A DNA stretch of 64,000 bases from Tipula vernalis (taxonomy: Eukaryota > Arthropoda > Insecta > Diptera > Tipulidae), in the NCBI GenBank assembly GCA_958295665.1, contig OY282560.1, positions 93,100,311-93,164,310 on the forward strand, read 5' to 3'. Below are positions 38,601-50,600 of the stretch, in pieces. The translations under genes were made by a program, and so were the position numbers. The stretch's first letter is position 1, and every line of letters begins with the position of its first letter. Under the pieces are notes generated by a model that saw only the letters and a program-made list of their open reading frames with translations, made no database searches and was not told where the DNA came from.

Positions 38601-41600
38601 TTTAAGCCCTTTTTAAAACTTTTAACTGCATTTTCTGCTGCTCCGTTTGTAGCAGGATGCCCTTGGTGGTGTTAATATATGTTGAATACCATATTTATCT
38701 ACAAAATTTTTAAATATCGATGATGTAAATTGAGTACCATTGTCTGACACTAATGCATCTGGCAAACCAAATCTAGCAAAAGTTTCTATCAATTTATTAA
38801 CCGTAATTATCAAAAAATAATTATCATCTTTAGGTCCCGCATAATCAATATGAATTCAAGAACATATTTTGTTTCTATTTTCCCAAGGAATTAATTCCGA
38901 TTTAGCTGGTTCCGGTCTAATAGACATGCATGCTTCACAACTTTTAATTAATTTTTCAAGATCTGCATCCATACCTGGCCACCATAAATAAGACCGTGCT
39001 ATTGATTTGCTTTTAACTATACCTAGATGTGCGCTATGGTTACTACTTAGCATTCGAACTCTTAAACTAGCAGGAATTACCACTTTATACCCCCACATTA
39101 TTATGTTATTTTCACAACTAAGTTCCGATTGTTTATTCCTAAATGGTTTGTAAACATCGTCTATCAAGCTTTGAAAATGTCCCCTTTTAATTGGTTTTAT
39201 AATATTTTGTAATATCGGATCTGTAATGGTCGCTTTTGCTATTAAATTACTGTTTATTTCGATTCCTCTATCTTCAATAAAATTAATATAATTTTTCTCT
39301 ATCTCTACCCTTTCTTCAATATTCATCGGTAGACGTGAAAAGAAATCTGCAATATTGTTTTTTCCTTTGATATACTGCATTTCATAATCAAAACCCGATA
39401 ATGTTACTGCCCACCGCTGTATCCTACTCGCAGCCATTTGAGGAGGTCCCCGATTTTCACCAAACAACCCCAAAAGTGGCTTCAGTCAAATAATGAAAAA
39501 AATTTGTTCACTGCAAAAATTATTGCTAAACCTTCCCTTTCAATAATGCTGTAATTTTTTTCAGCTTTCGACGGAGTCCTACTACCAAATGCAAACGGCC
39601 TTTCTTCGCCTTTTGTCAAAATATGTGATATTACGCCCGATATCCCGTAGCTTGAAGCGTCGGTCGTTAATACCACTGGAAGCTTGGAGTTAAAATGATC
39701 TAACACTACCGTTTGTACAATACCTTCCTTAATTTGTCTAAAAGATTTGACACATTCCTTACCCCAATCAAATTTTTGATTACTCTGTAAAAGCTTATAT
39801 ATTGGTGCCATTGTTTGTGAAAGGTGATCTATGAACTTTCCATAATAATTCACGAGCCCACAAAATCCTCTAACTTCTGAAACCGTTGTTGGTTATGGTG
39901 CTTTAACTACTGCCTCTACTCTTTCGGTAGTTTTTGACAGCTCCCCTTAGACACAATATGCCCCAAATATTTTATTTTATCTTGGAAAAACTCACATTTG
40001 TTAATTTGAATTTTTAATCCCGCTTCTGCTAGCCGTTGAAACACCTTTTTCAGATTTGCCATATGCCCTTGTTTATTAGTTCCCGTTACTACTTTGTCGT
40101 CTAAAAGACATGCTACTCCTGGAATGCCTAATTTTTCGACCTGCTCTTGGAAAATACCACTTGCTGCCTTAATTCCAAATGGCATTCTGTTTACCACAAA
40201 TACCCCTCTATGCGTACTCCAAGCAACCAATCTTCGTGATTCTTCATCCAGCACAAATTGATTATAAGCGGATTCTAAATCCAATTTCGTAAACTGTTCG
40301 CCTCCTTGTAACGCATTAAAGACATCTTCTATCCTAGGCAAGCGATACCTTATTGTCTACTAAAGCCTTGTCTATGGTTATCTTATAATTAGCACATAAC
40401 CGAATTTTACCATCTGACTTCAGTATAGGAACTAGTGGCGTACCCCAATCACTTGTTTCGACTGGTGTTATAACTCCTATATCTAAAAGTTTATCAATTT
40501 CTTGATCCACCTGTCCTCGAAACGCATATGGAATTGGTCTAGGCTTGCAAAATGTTGTATTTTTACTGGTTCCAATTCCTCCTTAATATCTGCTTCGATG
40601 ACGTTGATTTTTTTTTTTTTTTTTGTAAACCTACAAATTGATACCAGATGTCCAATTTTAAAACAATTATGACACGCCGCATATTTACAGTCCTTGTTCA
40701 CATGATTTTTGTAATGGCAATGTTTGCATTTACTTTGATTTGGCTTTACAGTTTGTAGGTTATATTTCGTTGACATGTAGCTATTTGATGTCGAACCATG
40801 AGGCGTCTTTTTACCGTCATATTTTTGTTTTCCATATTGCACCACATTTATACCTGATACGGCCAACGATTGAACATTTTCATATTTCGCCGCTATTTGT
40901 AGCACTTTCTCTATTGTAATTGTTTTATGCGGTCCTCTTCACATAATCTGTCGAAAACTTTTCCCGTTTGTGATGTGATATACTTATCTAACCTCTTTAG
41001 TCTTGCCATAAATTCCACCGCTGTTTCATGATCATCCTTCTTTGCATCTAGGAAAATTTTTCTCTCTTTGTAAATACATACCGTTTGTGTGTAGAAATTT
41101 TTTAATAGCTCACACAAATCCATGTATGTTTTTTTATTTGGATTATCCGGTATGCATAAATCACGCAGCAATTTATAAGGCTTTGCTCCTATAAGATTCA
41201 GCAACAATAACCGCTTTTTATTATCATCCTTTATTTCCGCCGCATCAAAATAATTTTCCATCCGCTCTTGATATAAGATCCATTCGTCATCATCTGGATG
41301 AAATTCTTGTATACTGGATGAATTTCCTAATTTTAGGTTATCCATTTTATCTTCTGTTTTTCTTAACTTTTTTTTTTGCTTTTTTTTTATGAATAATGTT
41401 ATTCTTTTCACTTTTTCTCCTCGTCGCCAATTGTAATGTCCTCTTGGACCTTTATTTATTTATATATTTATATAAATATTCTCCTTAATAAAACACACTC
41501 GTTTATAATGGAGTCTTGACACAAAGTGATCTTTTTTTATTTTACATTCTCTTTTAGTACAACGTACAAGTTACATTTATTTACTACGTTCATGTGTATG

Positions 41601-44600
41601 TACTAAAACTAAATACATTACACTGGGAAGTAAGAAAGGATAATATGAAAGCTGTTGCGGTATTTTTGGACGTTGAAAGAGCTTATGATTATGTGGTTCC
41701 GTGGAAATTAATTACAACAAATTCTATCGAAAGTACGTATGTGGATAAAAGATTTTATGAGTGAGAGAAAAATGGTTCTGAATGGAAGTGGTTTTAGGTT
41801 GGAGGGAGTTGCAAATATTAGACTTCCGCAAGGAAGTAAAATATCTCCAGCTCTCTTCAACCTATATACCAGCGAGATACACCACATCAATGCAGACAAC
41901 CAAATCGTTCTGCAATTTGCAGACGATTTTGTAGTAATTGGAAAAGGAAGAAGTATTGATGTGGCGGCTCAAAGAGCGCAAGAAGGGGTATATGATTTAA
42001 TTCAAAAACTTAAAATGTTGAATCTGAGAGTGAATCCGATTAAGTGTGCTTTTATGAGTTTCAGAACAAACGTTGCAAATGTTAATATAAGTGTTGATAG
42101 TCACTGAATTGAACAAGTAAATGCGTATAGGTATTTGGGTAAATGGATTGATAGACGTATGAATTTTGGGAAGCACATGCAAATTTTGGCAGATAACTGC
42201 AAGGAACGTTTAAATGTGGTTAAACGGGTGAGCAAACCTAAGTGGGGCGCTCATCCGAGTGTGACTGATATGTTAAGGAAAGCCCTTATATCCTCCAAAA
42301 TTGAATATGGTATTAGTGTGTTTGGGAATGGTTCGAAAGGGGCTTTTAGCCAATTAATGAAAGTAGAAAATGCATGTGCAAGAGTGGTATTGGGGGCGAT
42401 TAACTCAACCCCAATAAACACTCTGTAGTCTGAAATGGGGGATTCACCTCTTGATTACAAGAGAGAGTGGATCACAGTGAGAGAATCGGTGAGAATGATA
42501 ACTAAGAAAAATGAGTTTTGGAATGAGATGATAGTAAGATTACAAAATAGGGCGGTGTACAAACCGACATATAGAACTAGTATTGTACTTGAAAACTTCA
42601 ACAAGTTTCTGAGTATAGGCAATGCTGGTCCGCAACCGTTCCTAATAATCTTACTATATGTTTGAATATGGAGGAATATAATAAGGAATGAATGAAGTTA
42701 TCGCCAAAATTATGTTTGGGAAAATCAGTCAGCGGTATGTGCAAGATGATATCGTTTATACAGATGCTAGTGTGAATGAGAATGGAGTGGGTGTTGGTGT
42801 CTTTATGCCTGGTAAGAATGTTGAAAAGTATTTTAAAGTGGACCAAAGCATCTGTATAATGAACGCTGAACTGATTGGAATGTTTGAAGGAATTAAACTG
42901 GCTGTGAATGAAGGGGAAAGGAAAATAGTAATATTTTCCGATTCCCAGAGTGGTTTATGTTTGCTAAAATGTGGAGGTGGAAGGGAAGGCAATGTGTATG
43001 TTGATTTGATTTTTGAATGCGTTCGAGACTGTCAACGTGATGTGACCATACAATGGATCCCATCACATAGACAGATCGAAGGGAATGAAAGAGCCGATAT
43101 GTTAGCAAAAAAGGGTATATTGAATGTCATGGTTCAAGAGTACGAAAGGAAGGATGCAAGAGACGTACTTCGAATGCTTCAGATGAATCTGTGGAGAAAA
43201 TGGGAGAGTGAGTTTAATGAGAAAAGTCTTACGAAAGGAATGAAGTACAGAGTGCTCCGTGGTACTCCTTTGAGAATTCCATTCTTTAAGGAGCTCAAAG
43301 GAGATAAGCGAATGTTGCGAACTATTGAGAGAATCAGGCTGAACCATGGAAACTGGAAGGAATGCTTGTGGAAACGTCATTTGAGTGAGGACAAAGATTG
43401 TGAGTTGTGTGGAAGTGTGGAGGATGTTGAACATCTCATATTGGCTTGTCCCAGGTATAGCCAATATAGATCTAGTTTCAACATCCTTCGGAATGCAAGA
43501 AATCTAAGTGATTTAATGAATGAGGATGGTTTTTTGGCGTATAAAGAAATGTTTGAATTTACTAGGATGAGTGGTATAGCAATTTGATGCAAATTAAGCA
43601 GCCGACAGAATATGTGTAGGGAGTAATCCGGATCCATTTTAAAGTTTACATTTTTTTTTTTGCTTATTGTAATATGAATTAAAAAGATGTAAATAAAAAT
43701 TGTACAATTTGGATTTTTGGCAATATGGCTCTAATGTATGTAAGAGCCAGGCCTAAGAAAAAAAAAAAAGAAAAAAAACATTACAAAATGCTTGAAGTAT
43801 TTGTTGTAGTGGTTATATGATTTTTCCGATTAAACTGGAGTACCAAACTGCTTGAAAATTGTAGGATAGACCACCGAAAAGTCGGAGTAAATTGTGCTTG
43901 ACGAATCATGCCTAACATACCAAAAAAGCATAAAAACAGGGCAATAAAACAAGTGATGGCATTTTAATCCTGAAAGGAGATACCTGAAATCACCAAATTA
44001 ATTAATGATCTGCTGTTTTGTACTAAAGTGACTTGGAAGAGAGAAATGTAAATTGGGGACATGTACATATTCATTCAAATTTTGTCTTCTATGGCCCTTG
44101 GGTGGTGCTTTGTTGTTTAATTTTGGCATGCTGACGTTGCGGCTCTACCATAATAAGCGGGGTGGAAATTAGTTTCATCTCTTAGATTCACAATAGTCTT
44201 AAAAATTATGATTGAATGGAATGTTTCAAACAGTTTACCACATCATTGATAAACAGAATAAAAAATATGGGACCCAAATAACTGTCTTGGGGAACCCCGA
44301 AGTAACGGACCTATATCGAAGTAGACTTAAAATTACCAATTTTTACAAGCTGGGTGGCACTTTATAAGCTTTGCTGGAGTCGATATACATTACATCTACC
44401 TAATTTCTATTTAACATAGCATTTGAAATGTAGTTCGTTAGCAAAACCAAATTAGTAATAGTTGATCTTTAGGGTAAAACCCATGCTGTTTCAAGGAAAG
44501 GGAGCTCTTAGTGTGAACAAATATATGATTCTTAACCATTTTCTCAAACAACTTTGGTAAAACGAATAATATACATACACCCCTATAATTCTCGATGTTA

Positions 44601-47600
44601 ATTCGAGATCCGGATTTGAATATAGGTTTAAACACTGAAGATTTCCATGGACTTGGAAAATATCCCTGAGCGAAACTTTTGTTAAACAGCACAGTGATAG
44701 GATGCGCAATTGCACAAGGAGTCTTTTTAAGCCGCATAGGAAGTACAGAATCACTGCCTGGATTCCAACAAGATATCATTCGCTTTCAACTGGAACAATA
44801 TGATGACGAATTATCAACAATATTTGATAAGAATTCCTTTTATAGTTGACAAAACTCCAAAAACGATCGGGATTACATTTTAAGCATGACTCGACTTTTT
44901 TTTTTTTTATATTTAAGGCTTAACTCCATTCAGCTAGGAGCCATCTTGCCAACAAAAAAAATTTTACAAAATTCCAGTTATAATAATACTATATCGTAAT
45001 AATAATTAATATTAATATGAATAATAATAATACTAATGATAACTCTTAATAATAATACTAACTTTAGCGTTTTACCTCTTTATCCCAATAACTCATTCAT
45101 ACATCTACTCGATTAATTGTTATAAATCCATGTTTCCTTGTACACACATCCCCCTGCTTTCATACAATCAGTCAAACTGGTGGCATTCCTGAGGATACTG
45201 AAATTTTCACTACTCCTGCTGTATTTGGTACAGTGCAGCAGGATGTGTTCAATATCCTCGGTTATACCACCCGTTTCACATTCATTACTTTCAACCAAAT
45301 GACGTTTAAACAAACACTCTTTCCAGTTACCATGATTCAATCTGAATCGTCCTTATCATTCTGGTACTCCCTCGAAGCTCCTTATAAAAAGGAGCTTTTC
45401 GAGGAGTTCTACACAATTCACGGTACTTCTTTCCTTTTATTCTACTCAAATTCTCATATTCATTCATTCATTCATTCCACACATTCACCTGAAACATTCG
45501 AAGTACATCTCTTGCATCCATCCTGTCATACCTTTTAATATTATCACATTCAAGTACCCCTTTTGCAAGCATATCGGCCCTTTCATTCCCCTCGATATTT
45601 TTATGGGCTGGAACCCATTGAATGGTTACCTCCACATTAAAATATCGAAGCCATTCAAAAATTTTGTCCACGTACACGTTGCCGTCTCTGCCATCACCAT
45701 TATTTAATATCAATATACCACTCTGGGAGTCGGTCAATACAATTATTTTCCTCCACCCTTCCTTCGTAACCAACTTAATACCTTCATACATTGCTATTAT
45801 TTCAGCATTCATTATACAGATGCCTTCATCGATTCGAAACGATTGTTCCACATTCATTCTTGGCACATATATTCCAACACCTACTCTATTATCACATACG
45901 CTAGCATCTGTATAAACGATTTCCTGTTCTCCGTACTGGCTTTTCACTCTCTCAAATATCCTTTTAGTCATAGTTTCATTCATTCCCTTGGTGTATTCCT
46001 CCAATTCCATACACAGAGTCAGATTATGAGGTAAGGGGTTCGGACCATTGTTTCCGATGCTCGAAAAAGCATCGATGTTTTCCGATATTACACTGAGTCT
46101 TTCAACAAATCATTCTTTCTAATCACCATTCGTACGCTTTCTTTCATTGTGATCCACTGCCTCTTAAAATTGAGAGGTAGCTCACCCATCTCAGAATATA
46201 TGGTGTGTATTGGGGTTGAGTTAATCGCACCCAATACCACCCTCGCACATGCATTCTCAACTCTCATCAATTGGCCAAAGGTCCCTTTCGCTCCATCGCC
46301 ATACACACTAATGCCATACGCTATTTTGGAGGATACCAACGCCTTTCGCAAAATATTAGTCACTCCAGGGTGAGCGCCCCATTCGGTTTACTCACCCTTT
46401 TGATCACATTTAAACGTTCCTTACAATTATCAGCCAAGTACTTCATATGCCTACTAAAATTCAACCGTCGCGATCAATCCATACTCCCAAATACCTATAC
46501 ACATTAACTTGCTCAATACGTCGTTCATTTATTCTTATATCAATCTCTCCGTTATTCATTCTGAAACCCATTATGGCACATTTCACCGGATTCAACTTAA
46601 GATTCAAACTGGTCAGATATTCAATAATTTCATTTACTCCTATTTGTGCATTCTGCGCTGCTCGATCAATGCGACGACCCCTGCCAATTACAACAAAATC
46701 ATCCGCAAATTGTAAGACAACTTTGTCTGTCGCATTGATCCGGTGAACAGCAGCGGTATACAGGTTAAAGAGAGTAGGAGATATTTTGCTCCCTTGGGGT
46801 AGTCCAAGTTTTACTATTCCCTCCAACCTGTAATTTTGTCCTTTTAAGATAACCTTCCTTTCACACATGAAATCTTTCACCCAATCACAAACTTTCATTG
46901 GAAATTTCAAATTGCTCAGAATTTGATGCAATTTCCATGGAACCACATAATCATTTGCTCTTTCAACATCCAAAAATACCGCAACTACCTTTTTATTCTC
47001 CTTTCTCACTTCCCACACAAACTTCTCAATACATTCAATAGCAGAGTGGCCCTTACGGAAACCGTAGGTTGTTTTTGGCAAAGAATTATTCTCATTCATA
47101 AAAATTTCAATCCGCTCTTTCAACATTCCATTCAACAACTTAATAAATACATTTAACATACATATACCTCGATAATTCGTTGCCATATTCCGATCTCTAT
47201 CCCTGTTAGGTATAGGCACCACTCTGCATTCCTTCCATTCGTTTGGTATTCTGGACCCCATCCATACCTTGTTGAGTACTTTTAGCAGACTCCTTTTGGA
47301 TTCTGTATTCAATATCTGAATCATTCCATAACTTACTCGATTCATTCCTGGGGTGGTTGATTTGGAACCTTCCAGCACTCTCAGAAACTCATCCCATTCA
47401 AACATTTTATTCATTTTCCAATTTACCCTCCTATCACTCGCAACATATCCATTTTCAAGAAGGTTATCTTCTACATTTAAAAACATATTTAAAAAATCAC
47501 TCCCTTTCGCTGGACAATCATTCACCATATTATGGGTTTCTTCACATTTGCCTTTCACTCGGTTAAATTTATCCCATACATTCTTTGTTGTGGTCCAATG

Positions 47601-50600
47601 TGTCATTTCTGATACATATTTCCTCCAACTTATCCTTTTAGCCTTGCGAATAGCTTTTTTCAATCGTCCATTCATTCTGCCATACATAATTCTATTCTCT
47701 GCATTCGTATTCCTGTTAAACTCACGCAAAGCTATTCGTTTTTTTTTTTTTTGTACCAATGTTCAATCTCCTTGTCCCACCATCCATTTATGCGTATCTC
47801 TTTCATATCGACAGTTCTCACACACCTTTCATTCACTCTTTATATTTCAGTATTAAGTTGGCTTTCATTCAGTTCAATTTCTCCGAGAATCTCATTCATT
47901 TCTCTTACCCATTTACCTTGATTCATAATCTCACGCTTTCTTTTAAACACTCGGTTGTCACCCATGATCAAATGAATCATGAAGTGATCCGAACTCAAAT
48001 TTTCTTCCTCCACATTCCATGTGACTTGGTAAGCCAACGCGGCAGATACTAAAGATAGATCCAATGCGTTGGCTGTACCTCTCAAGTTCGCTAATCTAGT
48101 TGGCCTTCCATCATTAAGCATTACCAGGTCGGAATTCAAAATGCAATCGGCCAACAGATTCCCTCTCACACAGTTTCCCATACACCCCCATTCGCTCGTG
48201 TGCATTCCAATCTTCACATACAATTAATTGACTTTTTCCATTTACCCAGTCAAATAACTTGACAATGTCGGCAGACGCCCGGCCTCTTTCATCAGCATCC
48301 AAAGCTTGAGGTATATACACACTCACAAGTACTAGATTTCTGCCCAAATTGGCTGTTTTACCAGCTACTGCTTCCAAAAAAGTGAAATCTGGTAAAGTTA
48401 TTTGTTGGAGTATGATATTATTGCGAAATGCTATCGATACCCCATCATAACCGTCCGTTCTAGCTTTGGACAGAAATCCATACCCTTTCAAATTAAACGT
48501 CTTGCCCATTTTTTCCCATGTTTCACTCACGCATAATATATCTACATTTACTCGGCTCAAATAATTCACAAGCCTATCCTTTTTTGCGTATAGGCTTTGT
48601 GCATTTATTTGGCCTATAACAATCTGCACATTCATTCTACTATTTAACGATCTACTCATACTTACATTCAATTTTGGGATAAATCGGTCTCTACTATATA
48701 TTGCTGTATCTTTTTTACTCATTATTTAATTGTTCGTGCTCCAATATAGCTAATTCCGCCTGATTTAAAAGTGGTCGCTTCTTTTGTTGAGAATCGCCGC
48801 TGGTTGCATCGACCTCCATTGATGGTGTAACTGTATTTGATTGTTGTGTTAAATGTTGTTGTTGCGATTGTTGTTTTTGTAATTGTTCTATTGGTTGTTT
48901 TAAATATACTGGTTGTAAATTTTGAATTTTTGGTAAGTTTTTAATATGTTGTAGTTGTTGTTGTGTTACCAACAGCACCTGTTTATGTTGTGTTTGTGTT
49001 TGTTGTGGCTTGGCTTATTGTACTCTCATTTGGAGTTGTGGTTGTAGTTCCTGTTCTGTCTCCGCAATTTGTACATTTTATTGTTGTGCATTCCTCTTGG
49101 TGAGGCAGTGGATAGCTGCATTTTATACATGTTGAAAATTTGTTTTGGCATCGTTTTTTGGTGTGTCCAAATTTGAGGCATGTCGTGCATTTCATTGGGT
49201 TTGGAATGTACAATCTGACATTTAATATCAGAAATCCCGCTTTGATATGTTCCGGGACCGCCGGTGTGTTGAATGTTAAAATTATTGAGGGTGTGTCTCG
49301 TAACTCATTATTTACCCATCTTTTCATTTTCCTAACTTCCATTACACCTTGTTCCTTTAGTCCTTCGGCAATGTCCTGTTCACTTACATCTTCTAGGTCT
49401 CTTGAGAAAATTATTCCCCTCGAGCTGTTCAATGTTGGATGCTCAATTACTTTTATTTCAACTAAACTTTCCAATTTGGTCGCCTTGAGCAATGCGTTTG
49501 CAGTTGTCCCGTTTTTGACCAACAATAACAGTTCGCCGACTCTAGTCCGTTGCGTTTTTACCAGCGATGGCAGTTTACATGTAAACACCAGTTGTTTACA
49601 TTTTTATCGTAAACAAGTGGAAACAACTGATTTTTGGTAAACAACTGGAAACATCGTAAACAATTGGGCATAATAGAGTATTGTCTCACAATAATAAAGA
49701 GAAAATTAAACGTTTCAGTGTTTATGTACATTTTTGCTTCTTTATTTTATTATTGATTGATTGATTTGATTGATTTTGAGTGTACGACCAAGCATTAAGC
49801 AGGATTTCTCGGTTGACGCCGGGCCCACCGTCCACCGTTTTTTAGATTTACTTCGAAGGATTTGATAGGAATGTTAGTATAGAATTGAGATCGACCCGGT
49901 TACAAGCACCTTAACTGTTAATTGTTAGTAGTCACATTTTTTCTAAAAACTGCTTTCAATACTTGGTATCCTAAAGTAAATATTAATTAGTTGTCAATTA
50001 CCACTCCTTATATGTTCACCACCACCATACTTCCTCCGGCCGTTTTTAATTGATCAAACAAATATAAGTTTAATTTAATTTCTATAAACCTGTCACGAAT
50101 TAATCTTTAAGTACTACAAAACCTTAATGGTAATATTAGTGTATATTTCTCTTGGCTGCTTCAAATTCTAGAACCCGCCTCCGGAAATTAGTTGTTGCAG
50201 TATGATTAAGAGTTGTCTAAATCTAATCATTAACTAACTATCTAAATTTAATTTTTGTAGTTTATTAGAGTAACAACCGCTTTCTGCAATAGCGTTTATT
50301 ATTTTGCTGCGTCAGATTTCTATACATTTCTTCAATTGTAACGTCTTTGAATTTTTTCACAAATAACAAAAATTAACAAAATGTATATGTATACAAATGT
50401 TGTTAAATTAACAAAAAAATATGCAAGTCTTGGTAATACACTAGGTTAAAACAATGTAATAAAAACAAGTACCTATTATTGAATATCCCACAATTTAATT
50501 TATTTGTACAATTTAATTAAATTTCAAAAATATTTTATTGTAACATATTTCCACTTTTAAGTTTCCTCCACATCCGGAGCATGTTAAAGTTCCGAACGAT

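Larger units (their letters stand above)
37756..41622 (-). mobile_element. Mag-like Gypsy element with LTRs, PBS and PPT
   Basis: Minus-strand LTR-retrotransposon of about 3.9 kb. The 5' LTR is 41432-41622 (191 bp, TGTAATGT...ACATTACA). The 3' LTR at 37756-37862 matches it except for a short indel, but its outer ~80 bp are missing. A primer-binding site adjoins the 5' LTR and a purine-rich tract adjoins the 3' LTR. Gag and pol are present in broken frames (separate entries). The knuckles run almost straight into RT, so no protease domain is seen. It is inserted at the edge of the I-type LINE to its right. Confidence 0.88.
44898..49553 (-). mobile_element. I-clade LINE, main part (ORF1 end, ORF2, A-tail)
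   Basis: Minus-strand LINE. Its 3' A-tail appears as the T run at 44899-44911. The last 60 bp before it resemble the other I-copy (GGCAA-ATGGCTC...). ORF2 starts at 48722, overlapping the ORF1 stop at 48715. The 5' piece of ORF1 lies at 57338-57600, because a 7.8-kb hAT-type element inserted at 49554-49561/57330-57337. Several frameshifts in ORF1 and ORF2 mean it is inactive. Confidence 0.87.

Noticed and set aside
47353..47856. 167-codon plus-strand ORF
   Set aside because: Antisense shadow of the I-clade LINE reverse transcriptase; low-complexity composition and no family features.
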